DNA from: Planctomycetota bacterium
Lineage (GTDB): Bacteria; Planctomycetota; Brocadiia; SM23-32; JAKLEA01
Length of the DNA: 64,000 nucleotides
Reading direction: 5' to 3'
Assembly (NCBI GenBank): GCA_022711755.1
Contig: JAKLEA010000005.1
Coordinates: 293,134 to 357,133 of the forward strand
The translations under genes and the position numbers were made by a program. The notes under the pieces were generated by a model that saw only the letters and a list, made by a program, of their open reading frames with translations, was not told where the DNA came from and made no database searches. Below are positions 8,871 through 20,200 of the stretch, piece by piece (within the stretch, counting starts at the first letter, position 1; every line of letters starts with the position of its first letter).

Positions 8871-10247
8871 ATGAAGAAACTGATTGTCGTGCTTTTGGTG
8901 TTCGGAATCCTCGGCGTAGGAGCATGGCAGGGGTACAAGTGGCGCAAGAGCAAAGGCCCCAAGGTTCCACCCGAAGAAGTCCGCATGGAGCCTGTCGAGA
9001 AAGGCAAGATCAGGATCATCGTTCCCGGCGTTGGCGCTATCGAACCGAATCTCATTGTCGAGGTCAAAAGCAAGGCTTCGGGGGAGATAATTGAGTGCCC
9101 GTACGAGGAAGGCGACGTTGTAAAGAAGGGCGAGTTGCTGGCGCAACTGGATCCCAGCGACGAGAAACGGAACATGGACCGCGCCACTACCGCCTTACGG
9201 GAAATCGAGGCGAGGCTCAAACAGGCCGAATGCGCCCTGCAGCTTGAGACCGCCAACCAGCAACACGCCGTGACAGCAGCAAAGGGAAGGCTGGCGCTCA
9301 GCGAGGAGCGTTTCAAGAACGTGGAGCTGAAACTGAAGCGCCAGCAGGTACTGGCGCAGAGATCGGGCGTCGTATCGGACGAAGAGATTGAAACGGCCCA
9401 AAACCTGTACAACATAGCGAAAGTCGAGATCGAACTTGCCAAGGCGGACGCCGCGTTTGCGGAATCCAGCGCCCCACAGATCGAGGTCCGCAAGTCGGGC
9501 ATAGAGGCAATAAAGACCGAGATGGAACGCGCCAGGGTTGCCATCGAAGAGACGAGCGAGCGGCTGGCGGATACGAAGGTGGGAAGCCCGATTGACGGCA
9601 TCATAGTACAGAAGTTTATCCAGACCGGACAGATCATCTCCTCAGGCGTCTACAACGTCGGCGGCGGAACGATGCTAATGCTCATGGCCGACGTGTCCCG
9701 CCTTTTCGTGCTGACAGAGGTTGACGAGTCTGACATCGGCAAGGTTAAGATGGGCCTTCCGGCGGAGATCACATGCGACGCCTTTCCCGACCAGATTTTC
9801 AAGGGCGAAATCACCCGCATAGCCCCGCGCGGCAAGGTCAATTCCGGCGTGACCATCTTCCCTGTAAGGATCGAACTCAAGGGCGAGAACATCAACGTCC
9901 TGCGCCCGATGATGACCTCCAACGTTGCGATAATCATCCAGGAAAAGGACGATGTGCTGAAGGTTCCAGCCGAAGCGGTTAAGAGAAAGAAGGGAAAAGA
10001 GGGGGAGAAAGAGACAGAGGAGACCGGCGTCGTTGTGGTCTCGAGAGATTATGCCTTCAACCCGGTCGAACATTGGATTCCCGTCAAACCCGGCATTACC
10101 GACGGTGAGAAAACGGAGATCATCGGCGACATCGAACCCGGTAAACTTGTCTTGATGAGCATGCCATCCTGGGAACGCGAGGCCGCAAGCAAGGTTGTCC
10201 GCTTCTTTGAAGACCCCTTCGACGAGAGCAAGAAAAAGAAGAAATGA
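8871..10247 (+). CDS. Periplasmic adaptor (membrane-fusion) subunit, MacA/HlyD-like
   Basis: 458 residues from ATG 8871, with AGCGAGAGAA just upstream and a single N-terminal anchor helix (residues ~3-20). The order is that of membrane-fusion proteins. A beta-barrel/lipoyl half starts GVGAIEPNLIVEVKSKASG. A long alpha-helical hairpin (residues ~95-230, rich in Glu/Lys/Ala) follows. The second lipoyl half is KVGSPIDGIIVQKFIQTGQ, then a beta-barrel (VDESDIGKVKMGLPAEI). The C-terminus is Lys-rich. Its stop overlaps the start of the macB-like gene as ATGA, so the two are co-translated. It would bridge the ABC exporter to an outer-membrane channel, but no TolC gene lies nearby. Confidence 0.88.
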   Translation: MKKLIVVLLVFGILGVGAWQGYKWRKSKGPKVPPEEVRMEPVEKGKIRIIVPGVGAIEPNLIVEVKSKASGEIIECPYEEGDVVKKGELLAQLDPSDEKRNMDRATTALREIEARLKQAECALQLETANQQHAVTAAKGRLALSEERFKNVELKLKRQQVLAQRSGVVSDEEIETAQNLYNIAKVEIELAKADAAFAESSAPQIEVRKSGIEAIKTEMERARVAIEETSERLADTKVGSPIDGIIVQKFIQTGQIISSGVYNVGGGTMLMLMADVSRLFVLTEVDESDIGKVKMGLPAEITCDAFPDQIFKGEITRIAPRGKVNSGVTIFPVRIELKGENINVLRPMMTSNVAIIIQEKDDVLKVPAEAVKRKKGKEGEKETEETGVVVVSRDYAFNPVEHWIPVKPGITDGEKTEIIGDIEPGKLVLMSMPSWEREAASKVVRFFEDPFDESKKKKK

Positions 10248-12241
10248 CGGTATCTGAAAACGAATTGATGGTCGAAATAAAAGGGATTCGCAAGATATAC
10301 CCCTTCGGCGATGGAGAGGTCCGCGCGCTCGACGGCATAGATATCGAGGTTCGGAAGGGGGATTTCGTAGCAATAGTGGGGCCGTCAGGCAGCGGCAAGT
10401 CCACGCTGATGAATATGATCGGCTGCCTTGATACGCCGACAGAGGGAACCTACATACTTGATGGCGTCAACGTCAGCAGGATGAACGATGACGAGCTTGC
10501 CGCCGTGCGCAACCGCAAGGTGGGTTTCGTCTTCCAGGTATTCAACCTTTTGCCGCGCCAGAACGCGCTGGACAACGTGGAATTGCCGCTTCTCTACGGC
10601 CGCGCCAGGGACAGCCGGAAAAAGTCCGCGGCCGCGCTTGCAAGGGTGGGGCTGGCAAATCGTGACCATCATCGTCCGACTCAGCTTTCCGGCGGGCAGT
10701 GCCAGCGCGTGGCAATCGCGCGCGCGCTGGCAAACCAGCCCGCAATCATCCTGGCCGACGAGCCGACCGGCGCGCTGGACAGCAAGACCGGCAAGGAAAT
10801 AATGGCACTGTTCAGCTTACTGAACCGCGCCGGCGCGACGCTTATCATGGTCACGCACGACCTCGAAGTGGCCTCCTACGCGCGAAAAATATACCACCTG
10901 CACGACGGCAAGGTCAGTAATGTCGAGCTTCCGGAACATCCAAAATGCGACGGTGTCCCTGACGTCGAGGAAGCGGACAGCGCGCTGCTGCCGCGGGATG
11001 AACATCATTCAAGCTCGCACGGACAACTCACGCTTCTGAAGCGCCTTTTCCTGCTCTCCCTAAGCAGCCTGTTTGTCAACAAGCTCCGCTCGTTCCTGAC
11101 AATGCTGGGCATGATAATCGGTGTCTCGGCCGTCATAATAATGATGTCCCTCGGCGAGGGCACAAAGACGGCCGTAAGGGACGCTGTCAGAGGCATGGGT
11201 ACCAACCTGCTCATTGTCGTAACATGGTGGCCCAGAAGGAGAAATGTTCAAACAACTCATGTCCAGATGCTGCGTATTGACGATGTCAAAGCGATTGTGG
11301 AATACAGTCCATACGTAGTTGATGCCGCGCCGGAGAACGATACTTGGGCGCAGACCAAATACTACAACCGTAATTACATCACGCGCATTGTAGGCACAAC
11401 CCCGTCATACGAGAAAGTCCGCAACGCTACAGTGGCCCAGGGAAAGTTCTTTGACGAGTCCGACCACCGATGGACAAGGATGGTCTGTACCATAGGAATG
11501 GTCGTGAAGCGGGAACTGTTCGGCGAAGGCGATCCCATCGGCAAGCAGATAAAAATTAATGGAAAGAACTTCACGGTTATCGGAATCATGGAAGAAAAGG
11601 GTATGGCACAATTCATGAACATGGACGATCAGGTATTCATCCCTCTGTCAACTTATCGCACAAGACTGTTCGGCGGGCGATGGTGGGTGGAGAGCATAAG
11701 TTGCCAGGCAATAAGCGAGCGTCTGATGAATGACGCATCTGAAGACATAGAAGAACTCATGCGTCGGAGACATAAGATAAAAGAGGATCAGGAATCCGAC
11801 TTCAGGGTCTTCAGCCAGCAGGAAATACTGCGTCAACTAGGCAAAATTACAAGTGTTTTCCAATACCTGCTGGCAGGAATAGCCAGCATCTCGCTCCTGG
11901 TGGGCGGCATCGGGATCATGAACATAATGCTGGTTTCAGTGGCCGAGCGCACCCGCGAGATAGGCGTACGAAAGGCCATCGGCGCGCGCAGAAAGGATAT
12001 TCTGCTTCAATTCCTCATCGAAAGCGTTGTCATGAGCCTTGCCGGCGGATTAATCGGCATAGGCCTCGGCGTCGGAATCTGCAAGCTGGCATCCTCGGTA
12101 TTGCCACTAAAACTCATCGTTACCCCCACCGCAGTTCTTCTCGGTTCGCTTACATCAATGTGCGTCGGACTGTTCTTCGGAAGTTATCCAAGCCATCGCG
12201 CGTCACGGTTGAACCCGATTGACGCCTTGCGTTACGAATAG
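10244..12241 (+). CDS. MacB-like ABC exporter (ATPase fused to FtsX-type permease)
   Basis: 665 residues. The N-terminal ATPase domain has Walker A GPSGSGKST (residues 46-54), signature LSGGQ followed by an unusual Cys (LSGGQCQRVAIARAL), Walker B ILADEPTGALD and switch His in MVTHDLE. After a linker (residues ~225-260) comes the permease. Its first TM is in LRSFLTMLGMIIGVSAVIIMMSL, followed by a MacB-type periplasmic domain (~residues 310-530). Three C-terminal TM helices follow, with the conserved SVAERTREIGVRKAIGARR loop between the first two. This is the full MacB architecture. Paired with the adaptor upstream (ATGA overlap) it would export peptides, lipoproteins or small molecules across the outer membrane. 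Substrate is not predictable. Confidence 0.9.
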   Translation: MTVSENELMVEIKGIRKIYPFGDGEVRALDGIDIEVRKGDFVAIVGPSGSGKSTLMNMIGCLDTPTEGTYILDGVNVSRMNDDELAAVRNRKVGFVFQVFNLLPRQNALDNVELPLLYGRARDSRKKSAAALARVGLANRDHHRPTQLSGGQCQRVAIARALANQPAIILADEPTGALDSKTGKEIMALFSLLNRAGATLIMVTHDLEVASYARKIYHLHDGKVSNVELPEHPKCDGVPDVEEADSALLPRDEHHSSSHGQLTLLKRLFLLSLSSLFVNKLRSFLTMLGMIIGVSAVIIMMSLGEGTKTAVRDAVRGMGTNLLIVVTWWPRRRNVQTTHVQMLRIDDVKAIVEYSPYVVDAAPENDTWAQTKYYNRNYITRIVGTTPSYEKVRNATVAQGKFFDESDHRWTRMVCTIGMVVKRELFGEGDPIGKQIKINGKNFTVIGIMEEKGMAQFMNMDDQVFIPLSTYRTRLFGGRWWVESISCQAISERLMNDASEDIEELMRRRHKIKEDQESDFRVFSQQEILRQLGKITSVFQYLLAGIASISLLVGGIGIMNIMLVSVAERTREIGVRKAIGARRKDILLQFLIESVVMSLAGGLIGIGLGVGICKLASSVLPLKLIVTPTAVLLGSLTSMCVGLFFGSYPSHRASRLNPIDALRYE

Positions 12242-12294
12242 TAATCCATCGCTTTACAATAAGGCTTGCCAAGGGAAGAAATCTGCAATGCATG

Positions 12295-12353
12295 TGGCTT
12301 ATATGAGCCAGTGGCTTACGTTCGATAATCAGATATATGGCTCATATGAGCCA
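12295..12353. promoter_or_regulatory. Pair of 16-bp palindromes (candidate operator pair)
   Basis: TGGCTCATATGAGCCA at 12338-12353 is a perfect 16-bp palindrome. TGGCTTATATGAGCCA at 12295-12310 is the same sequence with one change. The two are 43 bp apart centre to centre, about four helical turns, as expected for two dimers bound to the same face. They lie in the AT-richer gap between the macB-like gene and a lipoprotein gene. No regulator gene is adjacent, and no -35/-10 boxes were assigned. Small hairpins in RNA are the alternative reading. Confidence 0.5.
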
Positions 12354-12592
12354 CCATGTTATGAAAGTACACATGATTATGCACAAAGGCTAATCCCGTC
12401 ATTGAAACGCGATCTTGACCGCCTCTTGTTCATGATCATATCTGATTGCATTGCAAAGAGTTATGGCCATCACTTTATAATTGACGAAATACCCGATTTC
12501 CTGTCATGGATAAGGGCTGATGGCATAAGGTTTGCGCCTTTTGTTAGGTAGACAATGGCATTCCCAGAAACTCCAGCATGGAAGGCAGGGCC

Positions 12593-13294
12593 ATGAACAG
12601 ACACCAGACAAACAGAATGAGAAGGAAGGGGATGGCGAGTCTGGCTTTCATCTGCCTGATATGCGCCTGCTCGGTTGGTTGCGGGCTTGCGCCTAAGGCG
12701 ACGCTCGGATACGAAGGCCCGGTCTGCCCCTCCGGTTCCTTCAAGAGCGTTCCGGTGGTCGTATGTGAGTTTCAGGACCTGAGGGCTGACAAAAGGGTCG
12801 GCATCATCCTGAATCTCTTTGACGGCGTTGAGAGCGGCATTGAGAGCAAGAACGAAGTAGGAAGGTGGATGTCCGAGGCGCTTGCCAAGGAATTGCGTCA
12901 CAGGGGTTTTTACGTCTGTTCAGGAAGGAAGGCGCTGAGCGTTGACGACCCGAAGCGGATAGTGGTCAAGGGCGACATACTGACGCTGAACACGTTTCAA
13001 CCTAGCGGACTGATGGTCTACTGTCGGACGCTTGTCGCAGTGCGCATCTATCGCGACAACAGACTGTTGTATGAGCGGCACTTCGAGGGCAAGCACGATC
13101 TGGCGGCGACGACGTGGGACATCGGAGCGGAACAGGTGGCGGCCGGGTGCGAGAAGGCGGTCCAGGACATGATGCATGGTCTGGTTCCGACGGTAGACCG
13201 TCAGATTCTTTATGCCGCCGGCGCGGCATCATCCGACGCAGTGGCCGAGGAAGTTCAGCAGCCATACCGGATTAAGATATCCAGCGCCAAATAG
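12593..13294 (+). CDS. Putative lipoprotein, YajG-like, function unknown
   Basis: 233 residues from ATG 12593 (GGCAGGG site upstream; ATG 12578 is an alternative). A basic N-terminus and a hydrophobic stretch end in CACSVGC, which reads as a lipobox with Cys at about residue 30. The mature part has the layout of YajG-like lipoproteins that share a fold with LPS-assembly and curli factors. There is a VVVCEFQDLRADKRVGIILN segment, a ...WMSEALAKELRHRGFYV helix-strand, then VKGDILTLNTFQ and RIYRDNRLLYERHFEG strands. I recognise the general pattern only, and no function follows from it. It stands alone between the macB-like gene and ligA. Confidence 0.65.
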   Translation: MNRHQTNRMRRKGMASLAFICLICACSVGCGLAPKATLGYEGPVCPSGSFKSVPVVVCEFQDLRADKRVGIILNLFDGVESGIESKNEVGRWMSEALAKELRHRGFYVCSGRKALSVDDPKRIVVKGDILTLNTFQPSGLMVYCRTLVAVRIYRDNRLLYERHFEGKHDLAATTWDIGAEQVAAGCEKAVQDMMHGLVPTVDRQILYAAGAASSDAVAEEVQQPYRIKISSAK

Positions 13295-13332
13295 AAAGCG
13301 GCAACGGTAAGTTGCAGGGGCGGCTTGACACT

Positions 13333-13360
13333 GGCAGGCGGGTCTTTTGACCCGCCTGCC
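13333..13360. repeat. Short perfect hairpin, GGCGGGT-type dispersed repeat
   Basis: Arms GGCAGGCGGGTC (13333-13344) and GACCCGCCTGCC (13349-13360) pair perfectly around a TTTT loop. It follows the lipoprotein stop but has no T-tract, so it is not a normal terminator. It shares the core GGCGGGT...ACCCGCC with the 33-bp palindrome nested at 23161-23193, which suggests one family of small repeats. Confidence 0.7.
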
Positions 13361-13451
13361 ACGCACGTTAAGCCATTTATGCAACATGTCGCGCGAATCC
13401 TTTACGAGTCCGCGATTATCGAATAACATATCAATCCGGCCATGCAAATGA

Positions 13452-15509
<2,058 letters not shown>

Positions 15510-15510
15510 A

Positions 15511-15990
15511 ATGCCGGCGTTCCTGAGAAGGTTAGAGGCGAATGCGGCGGCGGCGTTGCTGGTTATGATTGCCGCGCTGAGTTTCGCGCAGGTGGTTGCG
15601 CGGGTGGCGTCACGCTCATTTTCTTATACCGAAGAAATCACGCGCCTGCTCCTTGCCTGGGTCTGCATGTTGGGCGCGGCGGAGGCCGCGCGCGCGGGCG
15701 GCCATCTTGGAATGCGGTTGTTGTCCGTGCTTCGCCCCCAATCGCGCGGCGTTCTGCGAGTGGTGGAATTGTCCGCCCTCGCCGTCTTCTTTCTGGCTCT
15801 TGGGGTTGTCGGAGGAATTCTCGTCCTGAAAGTGCAGGCCATGCAGACCACCGAGGCGCTCGGTTGGCCGAAGTGGCCTTTCGGCCTTGCGATCCCGGTC
15901 GGCTGCGCTCTGGGCCTTGCCCGGTGCGTTCAGAGAATCATCTCCGGCAACGAAAGCGAACCATCTTTGATTGAGACATCAGGTGACTGA
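15511..15990 (+). CDS. dctQ: TRAP transporter small permease (DctQ-like), orphan
   Basis: 159 residues with four hydrophobic segments and the DctQ pattern SFSYTEEITRLLLAWVCMLGAAEAARAGGHLG. This is the E-E-x-x-R followed by a W-x-x-x-x-G-A-A and GGH signature of TRAP small subunits. Known TRAP transporters need a large permease (DctM) and a periplasmic solute receptor (DctP), and neither is encoded nearby. The start is ATG 15511, one base after the ligA stop. Its TGA ends one base before the tsaD ATG, so all three genes look co-transcribed. Either its partners are elsewhere or this is a displaced gene held in a housekeeping operon. Confidence 0.82.
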   Translation: MPAFLRRLEANAAAALLVMIAALSFAQVVARVASRSFSYTEEITRLLLAWVCMLGAAEAARAGGHLGMRLLSVLRPQSRGVLRVVELSALAVFFLALGVVGGILVLKVQAMQTTEALGWPKWPFGLAIPVGCALGLARCVQRIISGNESEPSLIETSGD

Positions 15991-15991
15991 T

Positions 15992-17014
15992 ATGCTTGTA
16001 CTGGGCATCGAGACTTCATGCGACGAAACCTCCGCCTCGGTCGTCAGAGACGGACGGGAAGTGTTGAGCAACATCGTCGCCTCACAGATTGACCTTCACT
16101 CCAGGTTTGGCGGTGTGGTTCCGGAACTGGCCTGCCGCGCGCACGTTGAGCAAGTCCTCCCGATCATCGAATCGGCATTGCAGGACGCGGGGATCGCGCT
16201 TGGCGACATTGATGTCATAGCGGTCACAAGCAAACCCGGACTGATAGGAGCGCTGCTTATCGGCGTGAGCGCCGCAAAATCCCTGGCATGGGCCGCCGGG
16301 AAACCGCTTGTCGGCGTCAATCACATACACGCTCATGCCTACGCCAACTGGCTGGAGAATCCAGATACGCCGTATCCAGCGGTCGCCCTTGTGGCGTCTG
16401 GCGGCCACACAAGCCTGCTGCTATGCTCCGGACCGGCGGAGTATCGCCTTCTTGGGGCGACCAACGACGACGCCGCCGGGGAGGCGTTCGACAAGGTTGC
16501 GAAGCTTCTCGGCCTCGGCTATCCCGGCGGGCCGATCATTGACAAGCTTGGCAAGAAAGGCAATCCGAAGGCCGTTGACTTCCCCCGCCCGATGCTGGGC
16601 AAGGACAGCCTTGATTTCAGTTTCAGCGGGCTGAAGACGGCCGCGCTCTACACGTGCTACGGGCAGGATTCCCGGGGCGGTCCGCTCCCGATGCCGAATG
16701 ACTTGTCCGAAGAGCGAGTTGCGGACATAGCCGCGAGTTTTCAGGAGGCGCTCATTGACGTGCTGGTCGCCAAGACGGTCCGCGCCGCCGATTTAACGGG
16801 CGTGCGGGAGATTGTTGTCGGCGGCGGCGTCGCGTGCAATTCGCGCCTTCGCGCGAAGATGGGCGAAGCTGCCGCTCAATTCGGACTGCGGATGAACATC
16901 CCATCGTTGAAGTTCTGCACGGACAACGCCGCGATGATAGCGGGGCTTGCATTCCATTCCGCAGCAAGGGGCGAGTTCGCGCAACTCGATCTGGATGCAT
17001 CGCCGTCGTACTAA
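15992..17014 (+). CDS. tsaD: tRNA N6-adenosine threonylcarbamoyltransferase
   Basis: 340 residues from ATG 15992 with AGGTGA upstream; an in-frame TTG at 15971 lies inside dctQ and is less likely. The N-terminus MLVLGIETSCDETS and the iron-binding HIHAH (His111 and His115) are diagnostic. So are GGHTSLLL, DDAAGEAFDKVAKLLGLGYPGGP, SGLKTA and the C-terminal FCTDNAAMIAG. The enzyme transfers the threonylcarbamoyl group to A37 of ANN-decoding tRNAs together with TsaB, TsaE and TsaC, which are not in this window. The last ~22 bp of the gene are repeated imperfectly 112 bp downstream. Confidence 0.97.
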   Translation: MLVLGIETSCDETSASVVRDGREVLSNIVASQIDLHSRFGGVVPELACRAHVEQVLPIIESALQDAGIALGDIDVIAVTSKPGLIGALLIGVSAAKSLAWAAGKPLVGVNHIHAHAYANWLENPDTPYPAVALVASGGHTSLLLCSGPAEYRLLGATNDDAAGEAFDKVAKLLGLGYPGGPIIDKLGKKGNPKAVDFPRPMLGKDSLDFSFSGLKTAALYTCYGQDSRGGPLPMPNDLSEERVADIAASFQEALIDVLVAKTVRAADLTGVREIVVGGGVACNSRLRAKMGEAAAQFGLRMNIPSLKFCTDNAAMIAGLAFHSAARGEFAQLDLDASPSY

Positions 17015-17126
17015 AGGTGTTTTGCTCCGCGCATGAACGGGAGAACATTGAGGTGGGTCATCGCGCCCGCCAAGGGCTTGGCGCTAACGACCCACCCTAC
17101 ATTTGGATGCATCGCCGTCATACTGA
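16992..17126. repeat. Partial duplication of the tsaD 3' end flanking an inverted-repeat element
   Basis: TGGATGCATCGCCGTC at 16992-17007, within the tsaD end, recurs at 17104-17119, and similarity continues for 5-6 more bases. Between the copies lies an inverted repeat with arms GGTGGGTC (17052-17059) and GACCCACC (17089-17096). Inside it is a second hairpin, CGCCAAG/CTTGGCG (17068-17074 and 17077-17083). The arrangement looks like a small element whose arrival or repair duplicated the target end. Genuine transposition is not proven. Confidence 0.6.
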
Positions 17127-17202
17127 TGCAAGACGCTTGTTCGACGGGTTCTTGCTGACCTGAACGCTGTTGCAAGGCCACAACGCTCCAGAAGGAAAAA
17201 TC

Positions 17203-20200
17203 ATGATAAAGAAAACGATCATCTCAGCCTTGTGCATTATCGCCGTGTTGACCCTCTGCGATGCTCTCATGGCGGAGCCGTTCCGGGGGATCGAGTTGAA
17301 GTCCGACGCCGAAGATTCAATCCTCGACAAGTTCGACGGCGCTGGAATCAACGCAATCATCATTCCGTTCCCGAAGCAGGGGAACCTGGAGGATAGGAAC
17401 TTCCGCCGCGACCTGAAGCGCTGGAGCGCAATCGCCGGCAAGCGCAATATGCGATGTTTCTACGCGATCCGGCTCTTCGGTCCGCCGGATTACACTGGAG
17501 CGAAGAAAGGATATCCCGGCTGCGTTGAGGCAATTTCGAACGGTGGGCCGTGCGTTTGCCCGACGCATCCGGAATACTGGAGCGGGGTCGTCGCGCCCCG
17601 CGTCAAAAGAGCGGCTGAACTGGCCAAAGAAAACGGACTGTCAGGCGTCATGTTCCAGTATGAAGCCACGCTCTCCGGCTTGGTTTATCACCAGATGTTC
17701 TGCTACTGCGGTTATTGCTGGGGCGAGTTCGTCAAGACAAAATGCGGCGGGGACGCGAAACTCCTTGCCTATGGTCCGAGGGATCGCTTGAGTTGGCTCA
17801 GGTCGTCCGGACGGGCGCATGAATATTACGCATGTCTGGCGGGCATGGTGGAAGCCCGGATGCGCGAGGCAGCGGAAGCAGCAAGAATCGCCGCGCCGGA
17901 TATCGAATTCGGAGTCTTCGATTACTGGGACACTTGGTTTTATGACGGCGTAATTCGCGGGCTTTCGCGCGACGGCGCGTCGGTTCCGGCGATACTCACC
18001 GAATATGAACGCTACAGCATCGGCAGGCTGTCCCCCGTTCTGGCAAGGAGATGGGAAAAGAACAAACTGGCTATCGGCCCGGTGGCGCGATTGCCCCTCA
18101 ATTACTACACGCCGCGAGACGTCCGCAATCAGATCGCCGAGCTTGACAGGGAGAAGACGGGATTTCTTCTTGCGGCGACAGACTCGCTGTGGCGGCAGGT
18201 GGAAGATTACTTCCACATCCATCCCGCCTGCGGATCTGCTGAATCTTTCGCGCTCGCTGTCCGGGACGGAATGGCCGGCAGCGCGGGCGGAAAGGGCGCG
18301 CTGAACAACAGGCAGCATCAACTGCAGTTCATCCCGCGAATGGGCGTGCTTCACGGCTCCGGCATTTCCGATGTCGTTTCATCCGCTCTCGTGCAAATGG
18401 CCGAGGCGTTCCAACTGCCGAGCACAAGGCTTGACGCGACGAAGCCCGACGACTGGGCCGGCAATCTCTCGCTTTTCGAGATGGTGATGGAGTTGCCGGG
18501 GGCCGGCAAGTCCGGAGGCGAAGGGCTGGAAAAGCGGGCAACGGATATCGAGCGCTTTTTGAAGCGGGGCGGGTTGCTGTTCGTCCTGAACGCCTCCGAC
18601 GCTGCGCAGACGGCGTGGCTTTCCAAACTCGGCAGGCAGTATGCCGTCAAGGGCGAGATGAAAGCGGGGCTTGCCCAGGCATGGCTGGACGATAAGACGG
18701 GCGTCATGACCGAACCGGTGAATGTGGAAAGTTTCCCGCCCCTCATGTGGCATTTCACCGCCGCCGCCGAAGGTTATATCCCGCTGGCGAAAGATAACAA
18801 GGGCGCTCCATACCTGCTCTATCGCCCGGTCGGGCGCGGGCATCTTTATCTTGCCGCCGGTCCCGTAATCCCGCTTGAGGTAGTCCTGAACGCATGGTTC
18901 CAGAATGTCCGGCGCGGCGACCTTTTCACAGCAAAGTTGATGACGGACGGCGACCTTGCATTCGGAAAGAACCGGCTGACGGTGGGCGTGGCGGAATATC
19001 CCGAAACGGCTTCCCCGGTTGATCTGCGCATTGACGCCGTCAACTCCCGGGGCGGGACCACGGCATTTCAGTTCAATAACGCCTCTCTGTCAGGCGACGG
19101 GATGCGGCTGCCGGTTGACTTCGAGATCGCGGACGAAGGCGCGGGAACCGTCGTCGTAACTATCAGCGACCCGGAAGACGGAGCCTTGATCCGCCGCTAC
19201 ACGATGCCCGTGATCCACGACCAGCGTGTGATCGCCGTGCCGAACAAGAACTATTACACCGACGAGAAGGAGGCCGTGATCGAGCTGAAATATGTGGACA
19301 AATCTCTGCTTGACGCGACGGTCAAGTGCCGGATGACCGGCGGCGAAACAAAATTCGGCGCCCCGCAGGATGGGAAGATGACGATTCGCTTCCCGCTTTC
19401 ACAGGTCTTCTGCGGCGAATATGAGGTCTACATTGATTTCACCAGGGGCAACGAGGACGTCTACACGATCGCGCTCCCCATCAGGAAGGAAGAACCGTTC
19501 CCGACGGCGGTCAAGATGCTCTACGGGCGGAGTTGCGTATTAGAGATGGGCGGGAAACCATTCTTCCCCTTCGGCTGCTACGGGATAAACGCCGCTCAGG
19601 AAGAGGAGCTTGCGGCGCTGGGCGTTAATATCAACGTCGGTGCGGGTGGTTCGAGCGATAGAAAGCTGAAGGGCATGGATCACACCTTGAGACACTGGGC
19701 TGACAGCGCGGAATGGACGCCGCAGAAAGTGCGCGAGGAATTGAAGAAACCGGAATATGCTCAAATTGCGGCATGGTACATGTTTGACGAGCCGGAACTC
19801 AACAGCCAGTCGTCTGACCTGCTGTTTGACACTTACACAAAGGGGAGAGAAAAAGATCCTTACCACCCGCAGGCGTCGGTCTACGTCGGGTCAATGTCGT
19901 ACCCGGTATATCCCGACTACATGACCTCCGGCGAATGCCAGATGATGGACGACTACCCTCTGCCCTATTTCGGCCCGGCGCGGTACGGAGACATGATGCA
20001 GAAGCTGGCGGACGCCTGCCGCGGTAGGCGTTGCGCGTGGGGAGTTCCGCAGTGCTTCGACTGGCGCGAAATCGGCGGCGCAATCGGTCCTTACAAAAAG
20101 GTGAACCTGCACCCGGGCGGCGAGCAGGCGCTGAATTACATATACCAGTCCGTGGCGCACGGCGCCGGGGCGATGACATTCTGGACGTATGGCTACGTCG

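Noticed and set aside
12219..12551. 110-codon forward open frame (or 87 codons from ATG 12288) between macB-like and lipoprotein genes
   Set aside because: It overlaps the macB end or has a poorly spaced ribosome-binding site, shows no recognisable motif and contains the two palindromes in different frames. Kept only as a possible small gene.
13333..13360. Rho-independent terminator after the lipoprotein gene
   Set aside because: Perfect hairpin but no T-tract; the shared core with 23161-23193 points to a dispersed repeat.
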